The notes beneath the pieces are model-generated. The model was not told where the DNA came from and searched no databases. It saw only the letters and a program-made list of their open reading frames with translations. The translations under genes were made by a program, and so were the position numbers. This document shows, piece by piece, positions 9,136 to 19,084 of a stretch of DNA of 51,823 nt; the stretch's first letter is position 1, and each line of letters opens with the position of its first letter. The DNA is from a virus. The DNA lies in IMG/VR virus record IMGVR_UViG_3300043409_001754, positions 1-51,823 of that record, one strand, 5' to 3'.

Positions 9136-10963
9136 TTATTCCATAAAAATTCAAGATATTGTTAGCCCATTTAGTCCAGTAGGATTGAGTGGGCTAAAAT
9201 TGGTTACAGACAAAAAACAAGGAGAAATTTTTTTTAGAAAAAAAATAACGGGAAGTCTTGATTTTGTAGCAAAGGATTTTAAGAATATTTTACCCTTGGA
9301 ATCTGAATGTTGCAAAGAATTGAATCTAACAATTAATCAAGATTGCAACGGCACACAATCTTTTTATACACAACCTTTTTATAATGGCAAAATAAAGACA
9401 AATGAATTAGATTGGGACTTTGAACTATGTACTGCAAAACTTTCTGAAATAAAGCAAGAAGACGAATATGTAGGAGTTTTTAAATATTGGGAAAAAAAGA
9501 TAAATATGTGTGCCGTTCAAAAAAATCAAGCCGTTAGGTACATCAACAGGAGAGAAATTAATGATACACAAAGCAACTATACAGAAGTTACAAACAATAG
9601 AGGTGTTTACTTCGTAGATTGGCTATATTTTTGTATTAAGAAGACGTTTGAAGGTACTGAATATGAGGGTATAACACCTATAAATAGGGACAGTATGAGC
9701 AAGTTTCTATTTGAACCGTTTAACCCTTGTACAGGCAAAAGAAACTCATTAGCATTTGCGGTAATTTATCAAGTTACTGATTTTATGTTTTCGGGTTCAC
9801 AACCTGCAACAGGTCTATTAAGTACAGGATTAATTAATGAGGATTTAGCACTAAGTTTAAAAGATTTGTTTGAAGCATTATCTACTACTTTTGATTTATT
9901 TTGGTACATTGAAAATGGTAAATTAAGAATTGAACATCTTTCATTCTTTGAAAATAACTTATCTTACGTTCCTGATAATCAAGGCTTTTCATTAGATTTG
10001 TCTAACGAAAAGTTTTCTAAGTTTTTGAATGATTACAAGTACAGCTACAAGAACGTTACAGATAGCTATTACGGATTGGAGGAGCTTAAACTAACATTGA
10101 ATGAATCAATGATGAAAAGCAAAAACGCTAATCCTAATCCTGTAAATACTAATAATGGAACAGAAATTTTTGCATTAGGTTATACTTTTGGACGTTTTAC
10201 AGATTTTGAATTAGGGAACATTAAATTTACAGCAAGTTGCGTTCCAACTGATGAAAAAGGAGAAATTAAGAAGAATATTAGAAATAATGCTTTATTCATT
10301 ACAGCAACCGAGCCAGTACGATTAGCAGATGAAAGTGTTGATAAAAATAAATGGTTATTATTAGATTGCAAAAGAATTGGAGATGGTATTGAATTATGTG
10401 AAATTGTCAATGCAAGTTGTGAAAGAATTGGAAGAAAAATGCCCAACGGCAATTTTTCAGCAACTTCAATAATGAGAGATTTTTTAAGGTATGGCAAACC
10501 TTTTTCAGTTGGATTAATGAGTTACTCAGAAAAACCAAGTGGATTAATTGGAAAAGGATACAACCGTGAAATGTTTAGCTTAATTAAGTCTAAAAAACTT
10601 AAAAGAATATCTATTCCTTTTTGTTGTACCGACACACCTTTTAATCCTAATTTATTGGTAAAATTACCAAATGGAACAAAAGCAAATTGTGAAAAAGCAG
10701 AATTTCAGTTATCTGATTCGATGCTCAATTTAGATTTAATGCAAGTTTCTAATTGTGGTTATGATGTTAAATTTCCAGAATTTCAAAATGAAAACTCTTG
10801 TCCTGTTTTAGGAACTGTATTAGATACAGAGCAGATATTTGTTTATATTTACGATAATACAGCAAATGATGATAGGGGTGGTTATATTAGTGTTCCAGCG
10901 ACAAGAACAACTTATGCAGATGGTGAATGTGCCAGTTATATTGTAGATGTAATAAATGAATAA
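9128..10963 (+). CDS. distal tail or baseplate hub protein (probable)
   Basis: A 611-aa protein immediately downstream of the tape measure, where siphoviruses encode the distal-tail and hub proteins. It has no membrane segments. It contains paired Cys (SECCKEL, PFCCTDT) and a long mixed alpha/beta body. It overlaps the tape measure by 8 bases and is followed 2 bases later by the next tail gene. The family was not recognised beyond positional inference. Confidence 0.6.
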   Translation: MSNYSIKIQDIVSPFSPVGLSGLKLVTDKKQGEIFFRKKITGSLDFVAKDFKNILPLESECCKELNLTINQDCNGTQSFYTQPFYNGKIKTNELDWDFELCTAKLSEIKQEDEYVGVFKYWEKKINMCAVQKNQAVRYINRREINDTQSNYTEVTNNRGVYFVDWLYFCIKKTFEGTEYEGITPINRDSMSKFLFEPFNPCTGKRNSLAFAVIYQVTDFMFSGSQPATGLLSTGLINEDLALSLKDLFEALSTTFDLFWYIENGKLRIEHLSFFENNLSYVPDNQGFSLDLSNEKFSKFLNDYKYSYKNVTDSYYGLEELKLTLNESMMKSKNANPNPVNTNNGTEIFALGYTFGRFTDFELGNIKFTASCVPTDEKGEIKKNIRNNALFITATEPVRLADESVDKNKWLLLDCKRIGDGIELCEIVNASCERIGRKMPNGNFSATSIMRDFLRYGKPFSVGLMSYSEKPSGLIGKGYNREMFSLIKSKKLKRISIPFCCTDTPFNPNLLVKLPNGTKANCEKAEFQLSDSMLNLDLMQVSNCGYDVKFPEFQNENSCPVLGTVLDTEQIFVYIYDNTANDDRGGYISVPATRTTYADGECASYIVDVINE

Positions 10964-10965
10964 AA

Positions 10966-12012
10966 ATGAAATCAAATTACCAAATTTTACCTTTTTACAA
11001 AGACATTAAAGAAACAAGCCTGTTTAATAATCAAGGCTTGAATGTTTCTTTAAGTAGAAGTTTTAAGGTATTTACTGAATATAATAGATTGATTCCATTT
11101 GTTTGTGAAGTAAATTCAGATTGCAATTTTGAGTTAATTATAAAAGATTTTAATGGTGAACTTTGTGGAATTATAAACAAGTCTCAATTCAAACACAAGG
11201 TTTATACTTCAAATTGGAAAAGTTATCTTGTATATAACGGAGACGAAATTGGGTGTTTGGAGTTAGGTGAGTGCAACCTACCTTATACGATAAATATTGG
11301 TAATTATTATTCAGAATGGTTTTGGGTTGGAAGTGATGTATCAAAATTATTAAAAATTGAAATAGGAAACGAAATTGATTTATCTAAAATCCCTTACTCA
11401 AAAGGATTTAGACAGGTTTTTTATTTAGAGTCAAATTTGGGAATGCCCGAAGTTGATTCTTTTTCTATTTCAAATAGAGATTCAAAAGGAACTGTAACAA
11501 CTACCTATCAAAAACTAACAGAAACATTCAATTTATTTTTTAATAATGTGCCGTTTCACGTAAAACAGGTTTTTCAAAGTTTTGAGGTTTTAGATTTTGT
11601 AAATTTATCTTATGGCAATGAAAGTGTTATTTGCGATGAGAAACAAGCCAAAATAAAGAGCAAAAGAAACGAAAATGGGTTTTATTTTTACGATGTTGAA
11701 GTTTCAATACCCAACAAGGAAGTTGAGGAAATTAAAGTTTGTGAAGAATCTAAGTTTGTAAGTACAAGTTGTGAAGTTTTAACACCTTCCATTGAAAATT
11801 GTATTATTATAAATCCTATCAAAGATGTTGTTTTTGATTGCGAAATAGATAATATAGAAAGTGTGAAATTGATTGATTGTGATGCAGACAATGACATCTT
11901 AGAAACAAAAATTGATTGTACACCAGACAACGAAATAGATTTGGTTTTAATTGATTGTAACGAAAAGTGTACTGAAATTGATTTAGTATTTTATGCAACT
12001 GTAACTTATTAA
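10966..12012 (+). CDS. tail protein, unknown, with Cys-patterned C-terminus
   Basis: A 348-aa protein in the tail operon, 2 bases after its predecessor and 4 bases before its successor. The body looks beta-rich. The last 90 residues carry regularly spaced Cys within short acidic repeats (LIDCDADND, KIDCTPDNE, LIDCNEK), suggesting a small repetitive beta structure. A minor tail or tip role is inferred from position. Confidence 0.55.
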   Translation: MKSNYQILPFYKDIKETSLFNNQGLNVSLSRSFKVFTEYNRLIPFVCEVNSDCNFELIIKDFNGELCGIINKSQFKHKVYTSNWKSYLVYNGDEIGCLELGECNLPYTINIGNYYSEWFWVGSDVSKLLKIEIGNEIDLSKIPYSKGFRQVFYLESNLGMPEVDSFSISNRDSKGTVTTTYQKLTETFNLFFNNVPFHVKQVFQSFEVLDFVNLSYGNESVICDEKQAKIKSKRNENGFYFYDVEVSIPNKEVEEIKVCEESKFVSTSCEVLTPSIENCIIINPIKDVVFDCEIDNIESVKLIDCDADNDILETKIDCTPDNEIDLVLIDCNEKCTEIDLVFYATVTY

Positions 12013-12016
12013 AAAT

Positions 12017-14113
12017 ATGATAGAAATATTGATTAAATTAAAACAAAGTTTTTCACCCAAAGGGTATTTATTTGGGTGTAGTAAAACTGACAATCCGATA
12101 ACTGTTCAAAATTGGCAAGATGGTAACAATTCTCTACTTGTTAGCGAAGATGGAACTTGGTTTTGTTTTGCTAAGAAAAAGAATAGCAACAAAATAAATC
12201 GTTTTGTTGTGCAATTAAATTGCGGAAATGTTGATAATTCAAACTGTACAATTAATGGAATACCTCCATACCAATTAGTTCAACAAGGTGGTGTCATGTG
12301 CAATATTGCTGGATTAACTCCTTATCAATTAACTTCAAGTGGAGGAAATAATTGTGTAATTACTGGATTGCAACCTTATCAATTAGGTGGAAATGTGGTT
12401 GTCCCAGAAGGTATTTATGCCATACCTCCGCAAATCACAAACATTCCAGAAGAAACTGAATGGAATAGGTTTAGACCAGACATTTTACCTGCAATTTCAA
12501 TACCACAAGTTTATGATACAATTTTAAATAAGACAGTTTCCCGATTTACGTTTTCTTGGCATTCACCATTCAGAAATATGTTTGGATATGATTTAAACAA
12601 AAATGTAACAAATCGTGCAGTAAAGGCAAAAAATCAATTTGAAAGCATGAAAAGGCTTGGTTTTAGTGCTATAGTTTGGAATTTTACAGAAGATTGTGTT
12701 GAGCAAATTGGAAATACAGGATGTAACAAAGAGCCTTCACCTTGGCTTGACCCATCAATCAATTTAATTGTGGGAACACAAGTTGATTCTGTTTACGGTG
12801 AAACATCACAGCAATATGAATTAAGAGTTGTAAATGATTTTGTTAGTGGTTGTGCGAATGCAGGAATTAACCCAGATTTGAACGGGAAGTACAATGTTTT
12901 TATGTACGCTCAAAATGGTGAAAACGAATACACAGGAGGTAACAGGCAAAGGGATGTAAATGCAAAAGTGAACGCTTATAAGAAAATTGCTTCAATGTGC
13001 AATGGATATGTAACTGATTTGTATAACGCTCCAACTAACTCACTTGGGTATATTGATGATAATTTTATGAACCAATCTGAATCTTATGCAGGTTGGTATG
13101 GGTTAGCAAATGAAGGAGTTTTTTCTGGTCAAAATCAAGATAATGAGCCTAAGATTGTTTCTATTGCTGAAATGGCGACTTATTATGAGGATATGATACC
13201 AGAAGGGGAATGGATGAAAGACCAAAATGGCAACGATTGGATTAAGATATCTCATTTTGGTTCAAATTTGGGTGTTTCAAACTTAAATGAATTTGGCACA
13301 AATGGAACTGCAAACGCAAGGCACTGGGCTACGCAATACGGGGGAATAACCTATAAAAATGCAAAATTGGCACATTCAAAAGGACACAAGCACCTAATTA
13401 GTTTTAAGCCTAACAATCAAGTTGGTTCTGGGTATATGTATAACGATATTACTCAAAGTGGCAAAAGGACATTTGAATCTGGAAAGTGGGGTGCTGAAGG
13501 TGAAAGTCCTAATGAAAACCAATACCAATCAACAGGGGACACGCCTTTGCCTAATTGGATGATTGAGGGTGCTGTTATTCTTTGTATGTTTGAAAATTCA
13601 GATGGTATTCATTATTGGAATAGTGCTTGGCATAAAGATTTATTCCCAGTTCCTAAATCATCAGGAAACAGAAACAACGAAAAGAGGAACAATCCAGAAC
13701 TTGATAGGGTGCCACGTGAACACTTTACATATATGTTGAGAGGACAATCAAGACTTGGACAAAAACACACATTTGCAGATGGCACGTTATTGAGTCCCCT
13801 TGATTTATTCGCAATGAATGGAACTGAATATATGCTTGATAATACAGAATACAGTATTGATAATGGCATAAATTGGAATACTGGAGACCCTACAATATGG
13901 CAAAAAAATAAATTGCCCCCTGTTTTAGTTGTAAAGAACACTTCACAAAAAAAAGCGTTTATTTACGCTCAGGAAGCATATAATGAGTGTACAAGTAGAG
14001 GTATCAATAAGATTAAGGTTAGAATTGATGGATTTGTCTTTGATGTTTCAATTTTATCTGGGAATATAGCTAACATAGTAGGAGTTTCTTTACAAACAAT
14101 TTCACAACCATAA
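12017..14113 (+). CDS. large tail protein with possible glycoside-hydrolase-like barrel
   Basis: A 698-aa protein. Residues 77-125 hold three 18-residue repeats of the form C.I.G..PYQL. From about residue 145 a long domain begins with FTFSWHSPFRNMFGYDL and MKRLGFSAIVWNFTEDC, reading like strand-helix units of a TIM-barrel hydrolase; it includes many aromatic and acidic residues. In a tail operon this could be a receptor-binding depolymerase, but no catalytic pair can be assigned by eye. It may instead be a purely structural tip protein. It is co-transcribed with the preceding tail genes. Confidence 0.5.
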   Translation: MIEILIKLKQSFSPKGYLFGCSKTDNPITVQNWQDGNNSLLVSEDGTWFCFAKKKNSNKINRFVVQLNCGNVDNSNCTINGIPPYQLVQQGGVMCNIAGLTPYQLTSSGGNNCVITGLQPYQLGGNVVVPEGIYAIPPQITNIPEETEWNRFRPDILPAISIPQVYDTILNKTVSRFTFSWHSPFRNMFGYDLNKNVTNRAVKAKNQFESMKRLGFSAIVWNFTEDCVEQIGNTGCNKEPSPWLDPSINLIVGTQVDSVYGETSQQYELRVVNDFVSGCANAGINPDLNGKYNVFMYAQNGENEYTGGNRQRDVNAKVNAYKKIASMCNGYVTDLYNAPTNSLGYIDDNFMNQSESYAGWYGLANEGVFSGQNQDNEPKIVSIAEMATYYEDMIPEGEWMKDQNGNDWIKISHFGSNLGVSNLNEFGTNGTANARHWATQYGGITYKNAKLAHSKGHKHLISFKPNNQVGSGYMYNDITQSGKRTFESGKWGAEGESPNENQYQSTGDTPLPNWMIEGAVILCMFENSDGIHYWNSAWHKDLFPVPKSSGNRNNEKRNNPELDRVPREHFTYMLRGQSRLGQKHTFADGTLLSPLDLFAMNGTEYMLDNTEYSIDNGINWNTGDPTIWQKNKLPPVLVVKNTSQKKAFIYAQEAYNECTSRGINKIKVRIDGFVFDVSILSGNIANIVGVSLQTISQP
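12245..12391 (+). repeat. three coding repeats of 54 bases (18 aa)
   Basis: Three consecutive units start with a Cys codon at 12245, 12299 and 12353 and encode C-x-I-x-G-(I/L)-x-PYQL followed by a Gly-rich turn; the third unit is shorter. DNA identity is moderate, so the duplications are old or under protein-level selection. Confidence 0.8.
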
Positions 14114-14116
14114 ATC

Positions 14117-16987
14117 ATGAATTTTACAATACAAAATGCACAAAATGATGGAGGAGGATTAGCCCCTCACATAATTAGAATATGGGATGTAAATTCCAAT
14201 TTGATGTACGAACACGTTTGTAAAGGAGAATCATCTTTTTCAGCACCTTTTGTTAAAACATTGCCAGATGATATTTATGACATAGAAGTTGTAAACCCAA
14301 ATTTATTTGATAGTAAAGTTGTTAGAAGTTTCAAATATTGGGATTCATCTCAGGGTGGATTTGTTCAATTTGGTAGTAGTGTTGATGTGTTTTCTGGGCA
14401 ATCTGAAACTATTAGAATTGATGCAAGTCAAATTTCAAGCATAAATCTTGAAACTCTTAATTTTGGATTTGGAACAACACCAATATTGAGAATAGTTGGC
14501 GATAGCTCAATTTCTGGTATTGACTTGGATGGTAATACATTACAACCAAATGAAACTATATTTTCAGAATTAAATTTTGAAAATATAGCAACAGGTGTGC
14601 CAACAAATGTAGTCTTAAAAAACAAGAAATATTGGAATACGGCAGATGGGGTTGTTGATGTTTCTTCATATATCCCTTACTTGCCAAAGACACAGGCAGT
14701 AATTCAGATGTCTATTCCTATTATTGAAGTAATAAATCAAAACACGATTAATTGGAAAAATGTACCTCCAATTTTAGAAGAAATAGGTTATTATTTAGAA
14801 AATGATAGTGGTGTTTTACTTGCAAACACATTTATCCCAAATTCAATAAACAAGGAAATTGAAATCACAGGTCTTGGGACAGGAAATTATAAAATAAAAT
14901 GGTTTGTTTTGTCTAACTCAACACAAGAATCTGGTTACTCAAACATCCTAAATATCACTCAATCAAACCAACCAATGGAAAATCCAGTAATTTCAAAAAT
15001 AGACGAAACTTCAATTAGGTGGGACACCCCAACATTTGCAAGTTTTGTAACAAGAACTGTTACTATATTCAAAGATAATCAATTTTACAGAACTGACATT
15101 TTCAGTCAATCTGGCACTATAAATATTGGTTCTTTGCCAAATGGAACATATAAAATAAAATATGAGACAAATACAAATTCTGGTGTAGTTTCAGATTTTT
15201 CAAACGAGATTCAGTTATTACCAGAACAATCTGCAAATCCTGTAATAACAAGATTACCAGAACAATCTGCAAATCCTGTAATAACAGGTTTTGAAAATAC
15301 AATAAAATCAGATGGTTTTGCTATTGTGAATATTGCTGGAATAGTTGGTTCTGTTATTCATTTTCAAAACTCACTTGGTTTTGATTTTGTTGTTGGAACT
15401 ATAACCAATTCAAATGGTACTATTGTGCATGGTATTCAAAATGCAGGCAGTTATACTTATACCCAAATTGAAAGCGGAAAGTCTGTAAGTCAAAAAACAA
15501 ATCCAATAACCATAAACCCAAATCCTCAAATGGTATCATGTGCAAATGGGACGTTTGATATAACGTCAGCAAGTTATAGCGTTACAAATCAAGCTATAAC
15601 TTTTCAGTTTAATGCTTCTGGATTAAGTTCTGGTACATTTGTAGTAAAAGATTCATCAGGAATTTCAGTTAATAATGGAACATTTAATCCAACTTCAAAT
15701 ATTGTAAATATTTCTGTTTCTGGATTAACTAACGGAACTTACACTTTGCAAATTGATGGTACGAGTTGTATTGGAACAGCAACCAAGACATTTGTAGTTA
15801 GCGGGGTTATTGGTACTTCAATTACACCCCCTGTAATTAATCCAAATGGACTAACTCAAAATAATGGAGGAACTTACAACGTGACAGATTTACAAAGTGT
15901 TGTTTTTTCCTACACAGGAAATAAACCAGTTGGAGGAACAATACAATGGTACGAAAAGAACAATACAACTGGAAATTTATCTCCAAGAGGTAGTACCGAA
16001 ACATTTACTGTAAGTGCAACTACTGGTTATAGTTATGTTGCAAAATTTGTAGATTCAAATGGTGTATCATCATCAGAAAGTAACAATGTTGCATTTAACA
16101 TCGTTGTTATCGGTGGTTCTTCTTGTGGTGGATCAAATAATAGTTTTGCTGTCAATAGCGTGAATTACAATCCAACAGCAGGAACGATAACTTTTCAGTT
16201 TCATGCAGTTGATTTAATTTCTGGTACTTGGAAGATTTTACAAGACACTACGGTAAAGCAAAGTGGCACAGTTTTACCAACTTCAAACACCCCTGTTTTG
16301 TCTGGTATAAATTCATTGCCAAATGGAACATATAGCTTTGAATTGAATGGTGTTAGCTGTACAGGTACTGCAACAAAATCTTTCACAGTTAGCGGTCAAA
16401 CAACAATGCCAAGTTGTAACAATGGAACTTTTGATATAAATTCAATAATGCACAATCCAACATTGAATACTATTAGTTACGTTTTCAATGCCAGCAATTT
16501 AATTACAGCAACATGGAGAATATTGAATAGTAACGGGGTTTCAGTAGATAATGGAAATGTTACTCATACTTCTAACAATCCAACGGTAAACGTACAGACA
16601 ATTACAACATCTGGGACTTACACGTTTGAATTAACTGGAACAAGTTGTACAGGAGTTGCAACCAAGACTTTTGTAGTTAGCGGTGGTGGTACAGGAACTA
16701 CAAAAACCATGTTTGCGTCAGCTAAATTCCCACAGACAACACAATGTTCGAGTGCAATTGTTCAATTTGGGTATTCAAGTTCAGCAGGTTTAATTCCGAC
16801 CATTTGGAATGATTCAAACGGTACAAAAAGATTGTTAAACACGAACGGAGTAATAACCGAAGTAACAACTGGTGGAGATATTTATCAAACGAGGCAATTT
16901 GATTTAACAGCAGGAACGTATCACTTTTTTGCAAGACAAAAAGACGTTACTTCAAACACACAGTATTTAGGACAAATAACAGTTTAA
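14117..16987 (+). CDS. tail fibre/adhesin with Ig- or FN3-like repeats
   Basis: A 956-aa, Ser/Thr/Gly/Asn-rich, beta-strand-rich protein. FN3-like stretches lie around residues 200-370 (NGTYKIKYETN, GTGNYKIKWFV). Three homologous modules follow at about 475-563, 670-760 and 767-856, each opening with Cys and NGTF(D/A), holding G(T/N)(T/W)...NGTY(T/S)(L/F), and closing with GTATK(T/S)F.VSG. A 12-residue tandem duplication lies near 368-391. A terminator follows the gene. Ig-like arrays on phage tails usually act in surface or mucin binding; that role is inferred here. Confidence 0.7.
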   Translation: MNFTIQNAQNDGGGLAPHIIRIWDVNSNLMYEHVCKGESSFSAPFVKTLPDDIYDIEVVNPNLFDSKVVRSFKYWDSSQGGFVQFGSSVDVFSGQSETIRIDASQISSINLETLNFGFGTTPILRIVGDSSISGIDLDGNTLQPNETIFSELNFENIATGVPTNVVLKNKKYWNTADGVVDVSSYIPYLPKTQAVIQMSIPIIEVINQNTINWKNVPPILEEIGYYLENDSGVLLANTFIPNSINKEIEITGLGTGNYKIKWFVLSNSTQESGYSNILNITQSNQPMENPVISKIDETSIRWDTPTFASFVTRTVTIFKDNQFYRTDIFSQSGTINIGSLPNGTYKIKYETNTNSGVVSDFSNEIQLLPEQSANPVITRLPEQSANPVITGFENTIKSDGFAIVNIAGIVGSVIHFQNSLGFDFVVGTITNSNGTIVHGIQNAGSYTYTQIESGKSVSQKTNPITINPNPQMVSCANGTFDITSASYSVTNQAITFQFNASGLSSGTFVVKDSSGISVNNGTFNPTSNIVNISVSGLTNGTYTLQIDGTSCIGTATKTFVVSGVIGTSITPPVINPNGLTQNNGGTYNVTDLQSVVFSYTGNKPVGGTIQWYEKNNTTGNLSPRGSTETFTVSATTGYSYVAKFVDSNGVSSSESNNVAFNIVVIGGSSCGGSNNSFAVNSVNYNPTAGTITFQFHAVDLISGTWKILQDTTVKQSGTVLPTSNTPVLSGINSLPNGTYSFELNGVSCTGTATKSFTVSGQTTMPSCNNGTFDINSIMHNPTLNTISYVFNASNLITATWRILNSNGVSVDNGNVTHTSNNPTVNVQTITTSGTYTFELTGTSCTGVATKTFVVSGGGTGTTKTMFASAKFPQTTQCSSAIVQFGYSSSAGLIPTIWNDSNGTKRLLNTNGVITEVTTGGDIYQTRQFDLTAGTYHFFARQKDVTSNTQYLGQITV
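15218..15287 (+). repeat. recent 36-base tandem duplication in the Ig-like protein
   Basis: A 36-base unit starting at 15218 repeats at 15254 almost perfectly. It duplicates LPEQSANPVIT plus one residue in a linker between domains and keeps the frame, which suggests a recent slippage event. Confidence 0.9.
15539..16684 (+). repeat. three homologous Ig-like modules (about 90 aa each)
   Basis: Modules at about 15539-15805, 16124-16396 and 16415-16684 share the Cys-NGTF start, the NGTY/SGTY strand near the end and the closing GTATKTF.VSG. A different Ig-like unit (residues about 575-662) separates modules 1 and 2. Confidence 0.75.
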
Positions 16988-16992
16988 AATAA

Positions 16993-17020
16993 AAGAGGAG
17001 GTTATTACAACCTCCTCTTA
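16993..17020 (+). terminator. intrinsic terminator
   Basis: The 9-bp stem AAGAGGAGG (16993-17001) pairs with CCTCCTCTT (17011-17019) and is followed by a T-rich stretch. The core GAGGAGG/CCTCCTC stem is shared with the hairpin at 26113-26132. Confidence 0.8.
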
Positions 17021-17029
17021 TTTTTATTT

Positions 17030-17572
17030 ATGAGTAATTGCGGAAACATAATAATCCATTGTAATAGGTCAATTAATTTTGATTTGTACGATTTTGGCAT
17101 AAGCGAACCAAACAAAAATATACCTTACGTTTTTGGTGGAGAATACATTGTTTTATTTGGTGGTGAAAAAGTTGTAAAATTTGTTGGATTAGTTGGTGGA
17201 ACTTACAGATGGTTTGTAAAAGATAAACTTACTGGAAATACAATAAAAACAGGCGAAAGTATTGTAAATTGTAGTGAAGGTATTGGTATAAAAACTTTTT
17301 TTTTCTCAAATATCTTTCCAGATTCAGAAATTAATTATACCTTTGACATAACAACAAAGAGTATAGTTTTGAATCAATCTCACGAATTATTTGGCAGAAA
17401 TTTTGAGATACTACATTCGTCCTTTAATGGAATTGTTGTTAGAACTGTAAAAAGTTTATCACTTCCAAATTTAGCCACATTTGACGATGTAGTATTTAGT
17501 CAAAATTCCTTCAATATTTCAGAGCAGTTTATGCAAGACGAAAATCTCTTTTCGGTTACTGTAAAATTTTAA
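17030..17572 (+). CDS. small tail-module protein, unknown
   Basis: A 180-aa beta-rich protein without membrane segments. It starts 10 bases after a terminator and is followed by the fibre gene 23 bases later. It has repeated Gly-Gly turns in the first half (VFGGEYIVLFGGEKVV). No family is recognised. Position suggests a minor tail or fibre-attachment protein. Confidence 0.5.
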   Translation: MSNCGNIIIHCNRSINFDLYDFGISEPNKNIPYVFGGEYIVLFGGEKVVKFVGLVGGTYRWFVKDKLTGNTIKTGESIVNCSEGIGIKTFFFSNIFPDSEINYTFDITTKSIVLNQSHELFGRNFEILHSSFNGIVVRTVKSLSLPNLATFDDVVFSQNSFNISEQFMQDENLFSVTVKF

Positions 17573-17595
17573 CAACATTTTAACTTTTTAAAGCT

Positions 17596-18852
17596 ATGTC
17601 TTTATATTCGGGAAACGAGTTTGACCAAGAAAAAGGGTCTCATGGTAGCGTATTGAAATTTATTTGGAAGAAGATTTCAAGTAAATTTTTAGACGTTGTA
17701 CAAATTGTAAACACGGCACTTGCTAATGTTTACAATAAAACAGAAATTGATGCAAAAGTAGATACTCTTACTACTGGATTATCAAATGAAGCAACATCAA
17801 GAGCAAATGCTGATAACGCATTACAAGCTCAAATTTTAGGCTTAAAGACTATTACGGAATGGAATCCAGAAAATGCGTTTCCAACTGTTCGTTCAGATGG
17901 GCAACCCTTTCAAAAAGGTAATTATGTTCGCATAGTTGCGAATGCCACGGTTGGCGGTGTTACATACAAGGCAGGGGATATGGTTATTTGTTTTGCAGAT
18001 AATGCCACATCTATTGCAGGTTTTGCGGACATTGAAAGCAATGTAGATATTGCTACGACAACTATTTTTGGTACAGTAAAGTTGTTGGCAGATTTAGCAA
18101 GCTATCAAGGGGTTGGCAATGATTCAGTTGTAATCACAAAGGTTACATTACAGGCAATTTTATCAGACCTTTACAGCACAATTTCAAATGATATTCAAGT
18201 TGCTGGCACAGATTTGCAAGATGCAATTACAACGGCTTATCAAGGTGCAATTACAACAGCACTTGCTAATTATTATACAAAATCGGAAGTTGATGCGTTT
18301 TTGGATGATAAAATGTCAAAAGCTAAGGGAGTTGAGTTGGCAGGAATTATTCAGAATGAAGTTTATAATGTAATTCGTAGAATCTCTAATAGAATTTACA
18401 ATTACAGATTGGCTAAAATTACAGATATTGTTGTTGCTAATTTTACTAACGGAAGAGCCAAGTTGCAACAATCATTTGTAAGTCAAGTAAGTATAGATGT
18501 TTCTTATTATTCAGAACTTGGAATTTTTCTTAAAAATGGTTTCCAAAATGGAACATTCTATTTGAACAATAATCAAAACTTGCTAACTGTTCAGTTTTCT
18601 GATTTTCCACAAGCCCAAGAATTTGATTTGATAAAAATTGCCAAAGGTTCAGAGTCTTATTTGTTGTTTAATCCTGATGTTTTTACTGATTCAGAAGCAA
18701 ACAAATGTACAGTTTTGGTAGGACAATCAATTCAATTTCAAGATGGAGACTTGGCAACATTTCTTTCAAGTAACGGTGGTGATGGTTTTGGAAACGATGA
18801 TGGAACAACTGGAAACATTATTCCAGATTACATTTTAACATTGCAACAATAG
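17596..18852 (+). CDS. tail fibre protein with trimeric coiled-coil signatures
   Basis: A 418-aa protein. Two phage-fibre coiled-coil starters are visible, VYNKTEIDAKVD (about residue 45) and YYTKSEVDAFLDDK (about 223). Both are typical of trimeric tail fibres, where a Y-x-K-x-E-x-D motif nucleates a coiled coil. Between them is a beta-rich domain of about 90 residues (TEWNPENAFPTVRSDG, GNYVRIV, AGDMVICF) like those that precede fibre tips. The C-terminal 130 residues are likely the tip. A strong terminator follows. Confidence 0.75.
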   Translation: MSLYSGNEFDQEKGSHGSVLKFIWKKISSKFLDVVQIVNTALANVYNKTEIDAKVDTLTTGLSNEATSRANADNALQAQILGLKTITEWNPENAFPTVRSDGQPFQKGNYVRIVANATVGGVTYKAGDMVICFADNATSIAGFADIESNVDIATTTIFGTVKLLADLASYQGVGNDSVVITKVTLQAILSDLYSTISNDIQVAGTDLQDAITTAYQGAITTALANYYTKSEVDAFLDDKMSKAKGVELAGIIQNEVYNVIRRISNRIYNYRLAKITDIVVANFTNGRAKLQQSFVSQVSIDVSYYSELGIFLKNGFQNGTFYLNNNQNLLTVQFSDFPQAQEFDLIKIAKGSESYLLFNPDVFTDSEANKCTVLVGQSIQFQDGDLATFLSSNGGDGFGNDDGTTGNIIPDYILTLQQ

Positions 18853-18864
18853 TAAATAATTTAC

Positions 18865-18905
18865 AAGTTAGCCTAAACAAAATTTAGGCTAACTTTCACT
18901 TTTTA
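18865..18905 (+). terminator. intrinsic terminator after the fibre gene
   Basis: A 13-bp stem (18865-18877 with 18883-18895) closes a CAAAA loop and is followed by TTTCACTTTTT. It ends the main tail operon. Confidence 0.85.
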
Positions 18906-18910
18906 ATTCA

Positions 18911-19051
18911 AAACAAAATGAAATCATTATTTTTGTAGAAGGTTATGTTGCAAAAATAGTAAAGCCACTTGACCCATCTTTAAATTATATTACTGGTGCA
19001 ACATTATCAGGCAAAACTCTTGCATTTACCTTAATATACGAGACATATTAA
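18911..19051 (+). pseudogene. orphan C-terminal coding remnant
   Basis: In one frame these bases encode about 46 residues (including FVEGYVAKIVKPLDPSLN and ending LIYETY before TAA 19049) that read like the end of a real beta-rich protein. There is no in-frame ATG, GTG or TTG start downstream of the stop at 18890. The only ATG nearby (18918) is in another frame and stops after six codons. The remnant lies between the fibre terminator and the next gene, so it looks like what is left of a deleted fibre or tail gene. Nothing else is seen in 18906-19084. Confidence 0.4.
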
Positions 19052-19084
19052 TTTATTTTTTATCACGTTTAAATACCCAAAATT

